This document shows positions 1 through 11,729 of a DNA stretch of 64,000 nucleotides, piece by piece. The stretch is from Lycorma delicatula (lineage: Eukaryota > Arthropoda > Insecta > Hemiptera > Fulgoridae), in the NCBI RefSeq assembly GCF_047948215.1, contig NC_134457.1, forward strand, positions 82,735,398 to 82,799,397, read 5' to 3'. Position 1 is the first letter of the stretch; every line of letters starts with the position of its first letter. Under the pieces are notes generated by a model that saw nothing but the letters and a program-made list of their open reading frames with translations, was not told the origin of the DNA and made no database searches. A program made the translations under genes and the position numbers.

Positions 1-877
1 ATACATTTATGAGTATTGTAAACTTAAAAATGTATTTTTAGACAAATGTTTCTGTTTTACATTGGATATTATGAAAACTACTGAAGATATAGTTCTGGAA
101 CCTGTTTCATTGAATTTGTCAGGTCAAAAACCATAAAAAATCATCAAGTTTACCCCTTAATTTGGGTTCCTAAAATTTCAATATGGTTTTATTTTTACTC
201 TTTGTTCAGAAATCAGGATGAAATTCTGAGGATGAGGATGAGGCGTAACTCACTAACAGAGCGTTTCTGGACCCAAGTTTATATGAATATTTCATTATTT
301 TTTTGTAGTAAAATGAACTCAGAAAGCACCGGTAACACTACGTGAATCACTCTGTATAAAAATAAAACCCTCAGTCATAGGGGAAGGTTTATATTATAGT
401 AGTTGGCTACAAGTAAAGCTCTTTCTTAAAAAAAATAAAATAATACTGGAGGGGAACTTGTCTTTTCATCAAGAAAAAATTAATGATACAAATTAATAAA
501 CAAAGAATTTGTATTATTTCATAATCTATTATTAAAGGATGAATGTGAACACTTGAATTAAGTTGGAGAATAATAGTAAATTATATGATATCTTTGCAAT
601 GATGATAGTTTTTTGTAATACTATCTTTGTTATTAAATTTTTATGATGAGATTGTTGCATTTATTTACTTTGCAATTCAACCTTTAAGTTTTTAAACTAA
701 TATTGTATTTAATTAAGGTATTTGGGTCTAAGATGTATTTGGTTAAGATGGGTCTAGATATAAAAGGCTTTTTATTAATTTATTTATTCAAATATAGCAT
801 ATGTACAGTAAATCTATGATCAATAAATTTATTAGGATATTAAAGTAATGTATGTTAGAGTACTTACAAAATAAAAG
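1..877. other. 3' flank of the minus-strand gene, no gene seen
   Basis: AT-rich sequence with no open frame of protein-like composition and no recognised repeat. It lies downstream of the poly(A) signal of the minus-strand gene that ends at 928. Confidence 0.5.
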
Positions 878-883
878 TTTATT
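878..883 (-). promoter_or_regulatory. Poly(A) signal AATAAA
   Basis: On the minus strand an AATAAA hexamer lies 45 bases past the stop codon at 928-930. The short distance to an open frame with good splice logic supports this being the real 3' end of the gene. The cleavage site would be expected near 855-865. Confidence 0.55.
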
Positions 884-927
884 TAAAATCACATCATGTT
901 TCTTTTTTCCTGTTACTTTACAAAAGA

Positions 928-1169
928 TTAACCTGCTGATTTTTTTTCAGTTTTATTTTTCTGTGTATTATTTTCAGTAAGGAAGTTTACATCTGATGGA
1001 TTAAAAGTTTCAACTTCAGGTGGTGTTGAAGGAATGACTGTGCCACTCTGTGATCCATCTTCTGTTCCTGTGGTATCTAATCCTCCTCCAGTTAATGCAT
1101 TTCCTAACATCTGTATAAACTGTGTAATATGAGAAATCCATCCTTCTCTTCTAATCTTCTCTCCATTTC
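928..1169 (-). CDS. Last coding exon of an unrecognised protein
   Basis: The exon starts after an acceptor ending TTTATAG (AG at 1171-1170) and runs to a TAA at 930-928. It takes two bases to complete the codon left open by exon 2588-2707, which fixes the frame: about 79 residues beginning GNGEKIRREGWISHITQF. The first ATG in the block (1110) is internal, so reading the block as a 60-residue ORF misses 20 residues. The end is low-complexity, with Thr/Ser/Gly/Pro and then a Lys-rich tail, and looks disordered. I do not recognise the family. Support comes from phase-matched splice sites, no stops, protein-like codon use and the downstream poly(A) signal. No domain assignment is made. Confidence 0.6.
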
Positions 1170-1509
1170 CTATAAAGCATTTATTTTATTATTATACAAA
1201 TTAAAAAAAAAAAAAATTCAGAAAAAGAATATAGTAAGTATTAATTTAAGTGGGTACTTCACCATTTATTTCTTCTCATTCATTATTGTGTTTTTGACAA
1301 AATATTGCAATATGTTGACTTTCTTCTTACAATGTTTATTAGATGTGTACTATCATCTACCCACAACAGAAATTAAGTAAGAAATATTGCTTACCAAGAC
1401 AAATATTGGTTTTTTAGATACAGAAGTGATGGCTAATAATTAAACTGGATACTTATACAACGCTGTTCATAGACTCATAATACATCTATATAACATATAA
1501 ATTATATTA

Positions 1510-2330
1510 TAACATATACAAGGTGTGTTTGATAAGTCCATGCAAAAATAAAGAAGACATAGTTATTCAGGAAAAATATTTCTTATTTCCTTTAAAGTAT
1601 ATACATTTAGTCCAACAATGCTTATGTTTTTTGATCTCATCCTCGTAGTATGACTTATTCAAATCTTCAAAATAGCAGATATTTCATCATTAACTTCAAC
1701 ATTTTATATAAATCTTTTTCCAGCAAGCCATTTCTTCATATATGAAAAGAGATAATGGTATGAAGGTAACAAGGTTTTCAAGTGCAGGGCAGAAGAATTT
1801 CATGGTGTAATTCAAACAATTTTGCTATCACAAGTGCAGAAGAGTGAACTGGTGAATTGTATTTGTGAAAAAGAACCTTCTTTTTCTTCAAATGTGGTAA
1901 TTTATCTTTATGTGCTCATTTAGATGATCCAAAAATATGCATATTATTGCAGAGTTATTCTATCACCTTTCTTGGTGATGGACAAGTTTCACCTACTTTT
2001 GAGCTAGTTCTCTGACTGTAACCCACACTGCTTTGTCTGCTTTTTGGCTTCGGATTGGTAGTGATGTAGACAATTTTCATCAACTGTATGAAACTGAGCA
2101 AAAATTCCTCCCAATTATGTTGAAACTGACCAAAATCATGTTTATGATTGTTCATGTTTTTGATAAATTGTTAACAAACATGGGACTTACCTTGTGGAGA
2201 ATTTTCACTTATATAAATATACATGTAAAATATGATACACATGTTCATTTACCTATTGTCTTAGCATTCTTCTCTTATTGTACTTTCAATTTTCTATTCT
2301 CTTTCACCATATCATGGTTTTTCCAAAATT
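1510..2330 (-). mobile_element. Decayed mariner transposase
   Basis: Minus-strand fragments match the C-terminal half of mariner transposases. At about 1955-2155 there are pieces of the block before the second catalytic aspartate. At 1800-1900 comes the HDNAPVHSS-type block (here HKYNSPVHSSALV, with the aspartate lost). Around 1640-1740 are the NGLLEKD… and DLNKSYY-like terminal blocks. Several stops and frameshifts rule out activity. The element lies in the intron of the minus-strand gene. Ends are approximate; the left end may be near the sequence ACAAGGTGTGTTTGATAAG at 1519. Confidence 0.6.
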
Positions 2331-2587
2331 CTCTGCAATTGTAACCTCAATGATCTGGGATTTTCATCATCCTTTGTTCTGATATGACAACTCCAAAAAT
2401 AATCAAACTACTTGTAAACTGTTGTAATCAATGGAGCTGATTAAAATATTATTTTATGTCATTTTTTAATAAGACAGTAACTCTGATCAACAAAAATTTA
2501 CACATTTTTTTAATATATCCTTTAATACTTAACTACATTTACAAAAAAATTAATGTATATTGAGATAAAATAAATTGATTTTCTTAC

Positions 2588-2707
2588 CAAATACTCTATC
2601 TAGAACTTCTCTGACTATTTCCCAAGATCTTTGACCATTCACAGGTGGTTTAGAGCCATAATATTCTTCATTCTGTTTTTTATTATCTCTTTCCATGCGA
2701 TGAATTC
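2588..2707 (-). CDS. Penultimate coding exon of the same unrecognised protein
   Basis: The 120-base exon has a good acceptor (…GTCAACAG, AG at 2709-2708) and a consensus donor (G|GTAAGAA from 2587). It enters with two bases of a split codon and leaves with one, matching exon 928-1169 exactly across a 1.4-kb intron. It encodes about 39 residues: a charged start (MERDNKKQNEEYYGSK), then a compact helical-looking part (RSWEIVREVLDRVF) that continues into the next exon. Upstream exons should lie at higher coordinates on the minus strand or be too short to spot; I could not find them. The intron holds a mariner relic (about 1510-2330). Function unknown. Confidence 0.6.
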
Positions 2708-5700
2708 CTGTTGACTATAATTACATTCAAATTATTAATATATTTAATTGAGTAAATAAAAAATCAAACAAATATAGCTCATGAATCAATATCTCTTCGA
2801 GGCAATATGAGATGAAATTAACTAAAACTTCCGTATTTTTAGAAAATTTACCTAAACTATGGTTGTTATGGTCGGCTTTTAATTTCCCTTGCTATTAATG
2901 TAACATACATATTGGTGGGACAACTAATCTTGATGCTTGGTGCCATGGCAGTGACAGTTGCACTTCAAATCATTCTACTATTCTTTTAGTATAATATTTG
3001 CTTCATTACCTTACAGCAAACAGGCTTTTGTAAGTTTTGTAAATTTTCAAAACATTCATTGTATATCCTTGATTTGTCTTTCCATAGGCTGTCATCTAAG
3101 ATGTTATCATTTCTTTTAAAAAATTGACTCAGTAATTCCAATAATTTCACTAATTTTTTTCCAGGCAAATGTTATAAATTTAGGTTTCATAAAACTCTTT
3201 TGAGCTGTAAAGTTGAATTAACATTTACATTTCTCCTTAACCATTTCCTGTTGCATGTTGAACAAGAGAAAATATTATTACTACCCACACTGACATTTTG
3301 TACTTTTTCTGTCACAGAAAACACATCAGTGCCAGTTTTAAAAGTAATGTTTCCGTCTATGATTCATTCTTATGTAATATTTAAAAAAAAGTGTTAATGT
3401 GTTAGCACACATTACAGATTCCAAACCACTGGGGATTTAATGGTTAGCATCAGGAGTGTAAGAAATGGTTTATCATTATTTTTTATAATTAAAAATAGTT
3501 CTCTAGCAATCATGTAATTTATATAACAAAATTAGGATGACAAAGGTTGTTGAACTGAATATTTTTGTGTAGAAAGATACAGACTTGAGCTCTGGGATTT
3601 CTAAGAAGTTACTGGTAAAATGAATAATCCATTTTTCAACCAATTCATGGTTTAGAACCTCTCTTGTAAAATTACTGTATTGTATGTGATTCTCTGTATT
3701 GCACACATGGGGATAGATGATGTTTAATTTAAATGCATCATTAACATTTTTGAAGGTAATAACCTTTTACCCCTCTAAGTTTAAAGTATCACTTTCAAAC
3801 CAATTATTATTTTTATCTTAATGGTAACACAACTCATAGTCTTGATAACTAATTCATATTAATTATCATTGTATGCCAAAGAAAATAAAAAAATTCTACT
3901 GACAGACCATATAAAATTGTAGCAGATTACAAAGTGTGTTATCATGATAGTATTACAGGTTTTGTAACTGTTGTGTAAGATCTGGTTTCATAATAAACTG
4001 CAGTTTCATAAATATATAGGTTATCTTAATAAAGTATTTAAACAATGAAGGGCTACTGTTTACTCCAGTATGAAATAAGTGACTACTTTTTAAGCATCAA
4101 ATCATTAGTGTATAGTGTATTTTTATCATTTTTAAAAAAATGTATTATCATCCATTGTTGAAAACAAACAGAGAAAGGTCTAAGAGCTACACAACCCTGT
4201 CCACTCACACTACAACCCTGGTTAGCAGTATTGACAATCAGCTGCAATAATAGTTTATTCTGTAATTCTGTAGTGACCAAGATTCAAATCCAAGTAAAGG
4301 TACTAATACATTTATAGATAGTTAATAAAAAAACCTAGTTTTAAATGTAATTTTACAAATTACAAATACAGAAAATATCAATCAGTTAATTGAATAAGGA
4401 CCAAGAAAGGTCATACCTTAATGTTTTTTATGGAGTTCTGTAAATCTTGATGGGCACCTCATTCACTGTTTTTCAGATATCCAAACAATACCCATTTCAT
4501 AATATGTTTACATTATCAAATCACATGTAATGATGGTTGTTATCTATCCTTTCTCACATATGGTTCGGACTATGAATCTGTGAGTGGATTATGTCCTTTA
4601 CCTACCCTCGCACAAAATAATCAAGGGTGGTAATATCTAGACTTTGCAGTGGCCATAGTAATCCACTACAAAGAGCAATTCTCTTTTAATCCAGCTGTTT
4701 AAAAATTGAATGGCTAGTAAAGCACGTTTATGTTTGGTCCATAAAAAAATCAATTCATTTCTGTTGCATTACCATCCAATTACAGAAAGACTAATTGTAA
4801 TGAATCTTTAATAAAAAAAATATGTCAACAAAAACACATCACAATATGATTATACATATTTATATATGATTATACATTATACATACTGCATTTATGGTGA
4901 TAGTTTTTGTTGAATATTAACAACTGATTTAGTCTCAGAAATTACTTCTAATAAAAACAGCCATTCTCAAGAACAGCAAACACCCCTTGCCAGACATACT
5001 AAGGAAAGTGAGGGGTGAAATGGTTTTTTGTTGCCTTCTTCACTGGATCAAATGAAGAAGGAAAATGTTGCATACATGCGTGACAAATAACCCTTTATAG
5101 ATTAATAAAAGTAAAATAACTTTTATATGCTTCTTGTTTATAATTAAAACTATAATACAATTTATAATAATGTTAACAACTTACACAACACCAGTTGTCA
5201 TCCTTAACTGATGTATTCACCAAATTTAATGATAAATAAACTAGTATACCAAATCCCATTAATGCCATAATGCAAATGATGAACAATAATGGAATTTATA
5301 ATACAACAATATCATTGTATTATGTTTGCATGATCATTTGTTTTAATAGATGTTATCTTTATTTTATACCAATGGTGATTGTACTACACATCAGATCATA
5401 TCAAACACTTTTTTTTTTTTTTTGTAAATAAAACAACTATTTATTTTCAAAATTGTATTTAATTTTTTATTAATCCTTGTCTTATTAATTTTGCAATTTT
5501 AGAAAAATTATTTTTTTCAAAATTACATAAAAGTAAATCTTTACTTTTTAATGATACTGTCCTTTTACATCTGTGCTTGGTGGATGAAATAGATATGTGA
5601 AAAGTTGTGTTTCATGCCAATGCTTAGATACTGCAAGAATTACAAGTTTATTATTATGTTTTTAAGCTTGATTTCACAACTATTTAACACTTGTTCTAGC

Positions 5701-6179
5701 AAGTGTTCACAAGTTCTAGCAGGTTTTTTTAAGTATAAAATGGCGTTTTCTTTTTTTAAGAATCTATCTTTTAAACAGATAAATATATAATTCTATTACA
5801 TTAGCAAACTATCTAGTTTGATAGGTACCTGAACTATTAGATTGTATCCTGGCATAAAAGAAGTTAGTCCTGAAAATTTTAAAACCATTATCAACTAAAC
5901 CAAATATACTGTTGCAGCTAGGGAAGTAATCCTAAAAGATTCAAGTGATATTCAGGTCTAATAGGGAAAGTTTTACCTTACGGACTGACTGTATTGCAAA
6001 AATGATTACTCTAAGAGAAGGCAGCGTTTGAATTCCACACATGGTTTTCAAATATTAAAATCTTAAAAATGCCTGGGATGATTGTTTGCAGATATAACAC
6101 AGCAAATTTGTGTTTTTTTCAGTTTCGGAACAATGCATATACATTGTTTTATCAGTAGGTGAATGATGTATGTATTTAT
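2708..6179. other. AT-rich region, no supported gene
   Basis: I see no exon with matching splice sites. A minus-strand open stretch at 2986-3168 has a protein-like look (leucine-rich, then Lys/Asn) but no recognisable motif and no splice context. Short repeats and homopolymers occur throughout (for example a T run at 5409-5423). Confidence 0.4.
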
Positions 6180-6185
6180 AAGAAT

Positions 6186-6490
6186 TACTAGCTGATCCGG
6201 CAATGCTTTGCTATTGCTAGATTTGAGTATATATATAATATGTAGATTAAATGAACACAATTGAAAGTTTGATAAAACATTAAAAAACTGAACATTACAT
6301 AACTTCACAAAATTTAACCTTTACTCTATTTCCCTATTCTGATTTCCCACTTACCCTTTTCCCATTTCCTTTCTCCTCTTTATCCCTTTCCATGTCCCGT
6401 TTTCCCTTTCCCTTTTACCCCTCGCGTAAATCGGTCCAGTAGTTTTTTACTTCAGACACACATACGAACATTGCCTTTTATATATACAGA
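6186..6490. repeat. Interspersed repeat with CTAGCTGATCCGGCA-type start
   Basis: The block begins ACTAGCTGATCCGGCAATGC and ends with AAATCGGTCCAGTAGTTTTT, then ACACACATACGAACATTG and a TTTTATATATAC tail. I know this pair of end signatures from short dispersed repeats in many insects. It has no coding capacity. The middle is a pyrimidine-rich stretch (6310-6420) with repeated TTTCCCTTTCCC-like units. Class is uncertain: SINE-like, the 3' end of a non-LTR element, or a MITE. Confidence 0.5.
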
Positions 6491-7095
6491 ATGTTTCTTA
6501 AATGGTAGGCTGGCTATAGGCTACTTTTTCGGATTCTACTTGTAAAACTAAACAAAACATATACTTAGGAAAAATGACGATTTCTCCTTCGTTCTCCCCA
6601 TGTCCGCCATTTTGTTATTTTTATATAAAGATTTATATCTCAAGTTCGGATAGACGATCACATTAATATTAGTAAGCGTCTTGGTAATAAAGTTTTAAAA
6701 TTAGAAAAAAATCAGGAATTAGATACCTTCGTAAACTACAAAATGGTGGCCATGTTTATTTTTCAATCCGTTATATCTCTGTAAATATTGGTTTTATCAA
6801 AGTTTATATTATGCTAAAATATTAAGCCTTTTATTTTGAACAAAATGACATTTCATTTTTTTAAATCGGTTAACAAACAGCTGAATTACGGCAGAAAATT
6901 GATGTTATAATATTGTATCTGTTTTCATGTTCTCCACTTTTACGTTCAATTCTATTAAATATTAATTTTTTTTATTTATTGTTAATTATAGTATTGTAGT
7001 CACCATTTTAGAAACAATCGGTGTAGAAGGTCTATTAGTATATTTGTTGTTTCTTTAGTAAATATCACGACTCTCGCGCCACCTAGCGGATCCAA
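6491..7095. repeat. Probable unclassified dispersed repeat
   Basis: The sequence has the look of non-coding repeat DNA: CCGCCATTTTGTTATTTTTA and a diverged second version (CAAAATGGTGGCCATGTTTA, near 6740) in the opposite orientation, plus a CTCTCGCGCCACCTAGCGG block at 7072-7090 that stands out in GC. No coding sequence is visible. Boundaries are unclear. Confidence 0.3.
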
Positions 7096-7480
7096 ATTAA
7101 TTAAGAAACATTGACGGGCATGCGCACAAAACTTACGAAGTTTCATCGCAATCTGATGAATGTTACAAGAAAGCATACGGGATAAACATTAATTTATTTA
7201 TTATATATATATATATAATTTTAATATATATATATATATATATATAATTTTCATTCATATATATATATATATAATTATATCCACATTAATTAAGAAACAT
7301 TGACGGGCATGCGCACAAAACTTACGAAGTTTCATCGCAATCTGATGAATGTTACAAGAAAGCATACGGGACAAACATTAATTTATTTATTATATATATA
7401 AATATATATAATTTTAATATATATATATATATAATTTTAATATATATATATATAATTTTTATTCAATTAATTATATATAT
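7096..7480. repeat. Tandem duplication of a ~190-bp unit with AT microsatellites
   Basis: A block starting ATTAATTAAGAAACATTGAC and including GGCATGCGCACAAAACTTAC and AAGCATACGGGA occurs at about 7096-7195 and again at about 7285-7385. The two are nearly identical (GGGATAAACA against GGGACAAACA). Each is followed by runs of ATATAT broken by AATTTTAAT. The close match points to a recent duplication, possibly through the AT microsatellites. Confidence 0.8.
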
Positions 7481-7740
7481 ATATATTTTCTCCATAAATA
7501 AGGTGAAAAAATACTCACACACGTTAATAGTAGTAAGCAATCTGTTATCAAAACCTTAATGTTTAACATTTCCTTTTGGAATTATGTGTTACAGTAACAT
7601 CATTATGCAATATTTTATACTGCTTAAAATTAACAAAATTTCAGGAAATATTTACTAGATTCTGTTGGCTTTTTAATGAATTATCAACTCTGTTTAATAT
7701 TTCATTTAAGTTAACATTTTATGATTTAACGTAAATCATG

Positions 7741-9013
7741 TTATAGTAATGATACCAAAGAACGCAGGGGCAGATAAATGTGAAGAATACAGAAGAATTG
7801 AGAGGAGAGTGGAGGAAGTGTTAGTAGAAGACCAATTTGGTTTCAGGAAAAGTATAGGGACAAGGGAAGCAATTTTAGGCCTCAGATTAATAGTAGAAGA
7901 AAGATTAATGAAAAACAAACCAACATACTTGGCATTTATAGACCTAGAAAAGGCATTCGATAACGTAGACTGGAATAAAATGTTCAGCAATTTAAAAAAA
8001 TTAGGGTTCAAATACAGAGATAGAAGAACAATTGCTAACATGTACAGGAACCAAACAGCAACAGTAACAATTGAAGAACATAAGAAAGAAGCCGTAATAA
8101 GAAAGGGAGTCCGACAAGGATGTTCCCTATCACCGTTACTTTTTAATCTTTACATGGAATAGCAGTTAATGATGTTAAATAACAATTTAGATTCGGAGTA
8201 ACAGTACAAGGTGAAAAGATAAAGATGCTACGATTTGCTAATGATATAGTAATTCTAGCCGAGAGTAAAACGATTTAGAAGAAACAATGAACGGCATAGA
8301 TGAAGTCCTACGCAAGAACTATCGCATGAAAATATACAAGAACAAAACAAAAGTAATGAAATGTAGTAGAAATAACAAAGATAATACAGAAATAACATTG
8401 AATGTGAAAATAGGAGGAGGAGGAGGTAGAAGAATTTTGTTATTTGGGAGGTAGAATTACTAAAGATGGACGAAGCAGGAGCGATATAAAATGCCGAATA
8501 GCACAAGCTAAACGAGCCTTCAGTAAGAAATATAATTTGTTTACATCAAAAATTAATTTAAATGTCAGGAAAAGATTTTTGAAAGTGTATGTTTGGAGTG
8601 TCGCTTTATATGGAAGTGAAACTTGGACAATCGGAATATCTGAGAAGAAAAGATTAGAAGCTTTTGAAATGTGGTGCTATAGGAGAATGTTAAAAATCAG
8701 ATGGGTGGATAAAGTGACAAATGAAGAGGTATTGCGGCAAATAGATGAAGAAAGAAGCATTTGGAAAAATATAGTTAAAAGAAGAGACAGACTTATAGGC
8801 CACATACTAAGGCATCCTGGAATAGTCGCTTTAATATTGGAAGGACAGGTAGAAGGGAAAAATTGTGTAGGCAGGCCACGTTTGGAATATATAAAACAAA
8901 TTGTTAGGGATGTAGGATATAGAGGGTATACTGAAATGAAACGACTAGCACTAGATAGGGAATCTTGGAGAGCTGCATCAAACCAGTCAAATGACTGAAG
9001 ACAAAAAAAAAAA
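7741..9013 (+). mobile_element. 5'-truncated RTE-like non-LTR retrotransposon
   Basis: The element carries the C-terminal half of the reverse-transcriptase ORF found in fuller form at 46087-49044. It begins within the palm region, keeps QFGFRKS and [16 protein letters not shown], has FAND in place of the catalytic FADD, and ends RAASNQSND followed by TGAAGAC and a run of A. It is flanked by a perfect 13-bp target duplication AACGTAAATCATG (7728-7740 and 9014-9026), which defines both ends. Lesions include a deletion of about 54 bases near 7798, stops near 8161-8180, a frameshift near 8265, and a GGA expansion near 8415. It is a dead copy. Confidence 0.93.
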
Positions 9014-9383
9014 AACGTAAATCATGATACTGCTTCTTCCTGGTGAATGTAAATATTAAAAAAAAGATGAATTCTGATTTTTCAGGAACATTGCTCATTT
9101 TCCAAGAAAGCTACTCATTTTTCCCATTGAAGCCATTTCAAACTGAGTAAATAAACAGTAAAGGACCTTGTTTAGAATCCACAAAAAAAAGTTTGAATTT
9201 AACACTTTTAAAACTGTCCTTCCTTTTCTACATTGAATTATTGTCCTTAACATACTGCTAAATTATTATTTTTTTTTTTAAATGGGAAAACTTACTTTAA
9301 TGATGAAATTTAAAAGTTTGATATACTGTATAAAACAGAGGTAATTTTTCTTTTTAGATACCATCTTCTTAGTATTTGTGTTT

Positions 9384-9545
9384 AATACTCTGCTGGCCAC
9401 AATACTGGAAAGGTAATGCTTCAGCCTTTCATCTGGAAAGTCCTGGGTTTAAATCTTGAACAGGAATGGAATTTTCCACACTACAGAATTACCATTCTTA
9501 TGTACAAGCTTTGAGATTTTAATAAATTAAACATTAAAAAAAAAA
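9384..9545 (+). mobile_element. Probable tRNA-derived SINE fragment
   Basis: The block contains a B-box-like GGGTTTAAATC (about 9449-9459) preceded by a tRNA-like arm (TTTCATCTGGAAAGTCCTGG) and ends in an A-rich tail at about 9533-9546. The A-box side is poor, so it is either truncated or diverged. It differs from the commoner SINE family at 20425, 40028 and 13885. Confidence 0.4.
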
Positions 9546-9549
9546 TACT

Positions 9550-10870
9550 ATGCGCACATATCACCATAAATGATGCATACCATATTTTAAACATTGCTAC
9601 ATTAATGCAATTCCGAACTTCACATGAACAACCTGGAATTATAATTCACAGTTTTATTCATACAGTGCAGCAGTTGTATTAAAGTCTAATTAATAATTTT
9701 AATGTGTGAATGATCTGATTTTGGGCTTTTGCTAAAAATTATTTCTAGTTTCTGCGTTTTATCTTTTATTGATATTTAAGGTTTTTCAATGAGCTTTATC
9801 TCTGTTGTAGTATTCAAACAACAATGTTTTTGCCTGTCTTATAAAAAAAGTCCAGCTGTTCTGTTCATTTATTTTTTGACGGAATTCTCCTAAGAAGATT
9901 CTGGAACCGATTGACACTGAAGATACATAAGCAGAAGGATTGGCGATCCCAAGATTAAGAGTGAAAAATGAACAGAATAAAAAAATGATTCTTACCTTAA
10001 AAAGAAAGATGTTGATGACACCATTCCATCTGATACTATGAAATCAGTCAAAATGGAAAGGAGACAATAATAATCTTTAGTTAAAAAAATTAATTGATTA
10101 TATTTTGTATTTACTAATAATAAATTATTAAAAAGTCACACTCTATTATGAACCAAACAACTGATATAGTTGACACATAATTGTTTAGCTAATTGACAAT
10201 AGTTAACTTCAATCATTATAAGATGAGCTGAATTTAAGAAATAACTATTTTGTACAAAATATCTCAATAGTCATTTTCAAAAAAAAAATTTTTAAATTGA
10301 TATTGGAGGCATAATACCATAATGGGATGGGATTTTGTGAGAAAAATAGAATTAGTACCAGGCAACCTGAAATAGTTAATTACTGTTTTTTAGTTTTGTA
10401 ACACTGTATTTCTAAGGCATTATTTGACAATTATTATCCAGGTTTGAAATAATAAATCTTTTTTATTAGCGACTGGAAACTTCTGCATTATAATGTTTTT
10501 TTTTTTTATAGTTTGTTACTCAGTTGTGATTATTTTGACATCCAAATGATCGAGACGTTGCTATATTTAAAAAAATAAATATTAATGAGTACATACAGGT
10601 TTTTTTGCTTGGTATTATATATTAGAATAAACAGCTGTAAAGAAAAGACCCTTTTTTTGTTTGCTTTGTTCTTGTACATGGTGGTCGGCAATGATACTAA
10701 TATAGTGTTCGGAAAGTTGGTGTGCACTGTTATTATAGAAGTGTAATGACAAACCTTTCTTAATTATTACTTTGTATTTTTTATAGAAACAGATATTATA
10801 ATATCTGTTATATAAATCATATGTAAACTGTAATAGTTTATAAAACATTGCACATGTTTCAATTTGTTTT
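9550..10870. other. AT-rich region, no supported gene
   Basis: Nothing coding or clearly repetitive is visible. An inverted pair (TTCTGTTCATTT near 9860 and AAATGAACAGAA near 9967) flanks about 100 bases that are richer in GC than the surroundings, possibly a small inverted-repeat element. Confidence 0.35.
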
Positions 10871-10879
10871 TAACATTTT

Positions 10880-11721
10880 AACCAGCTGATGTACTGGAAT
10901 GTCTAGTATGTATGCCATTTTTACTTCATCAATCGTGGATACACTGTTTGTTTTGCTGTCCCCAATAAAAAGTAATCTGGAGGAGTTAGACTGGGCGATT
11001 ATGCAGGCTACAAACCCCTCAAAATGATCCATTCAACAAAGACATTGATCTGTAAGGAGTGGTGCCATCATGTTGAAACCAACAATGATTAATTTCCGCT
11101 CATATTAACTGACTAATGAAATTTGTTAAAACAGCACAATAATGATCAGTATTAACTGTATTTTCACAAAAGATTGGACTCATAACTCCAATTTTCATTT
11201 TGTGTAGATTGTTTGTGCAATTCATGGGGATTAGTACTTTGCGAATTAATATCCCTTCTCAGATGAAACCACGCTTCATCTGTAAAAAATGTAATGTCAA
11301 GGATACTTACAGAAGTTTGGTCAATAAAACGTTTAAATCACTGCCAATAATTTTGTCTTTGACATGATTTGTAGGGAAAAAGTTTCAGTTATTTTCTTAC
11401 AGCTTTATGTGCAGTAGCAAGTCCTATGTCATGCTGCTGTGATAACTTATGCATTAACTATGATGGACTTTTGGCCATAGCATCTGAAATATCAAGCAGC
11501 TTCTGTTCATTTGGTTTAGGTAGTCTTGCACTTCATTCTTCAACAGAGCCTGTTGCCCAAACTTTTTCGACAAGAGTTCAAACTGCAATGCAGTGAGGAA
11601 CAGTAGTATTTGGAAACTATTCAGAAAACTTGGGCTTCATTAAATGGGTGGGTACACTTGTCATTTTCATGTAAGACATGTTCAATGAGAAAAATGCGTT
11701 TCTCAACTGAAAGAACCATTA
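10880..11721 (-). mobile_element. Decayed Tc1/mariner-type DDE transposase
   Basis: On the minus strand the relic reads from an N-terminal helix-turn-helix segment (MVLSVEKRIFLIEHV, about 11721-11677), through a linker ending LLDISDAMA-like (about 11470), to FFTDEAWFHL (about 11290-11262), which holds the first catalytic Asp. Further on, WFQHDGTTPYRS (about 11079-11044) carries the second Asp block, followed by TPPDYFLLGTAK-like remnants near 10960. Reading needs several frame changes and passes many stops, so this is a long-dead copy. The order of blocks matches a DDE family common in insect genomes. A related relic lies at 54170-54800. Confidence 0.7.
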
Positions 11722-11729
11722 CATTTCTT

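Noticed and set aside
2986..3168. 60-residue minus-strand frame starting MPGKKLVKLLELLSQFFKRN
   Set aside because: Somewhat protein-like, but no flanking splice sites match the phase of exon 2588-2707 and no family was recognised.
4190..4280. tRNA-like B box (GATTCAAATCC) suggesting another SINE
   Set aside because: No A box, body match to other copies or A-rich tail could be found.
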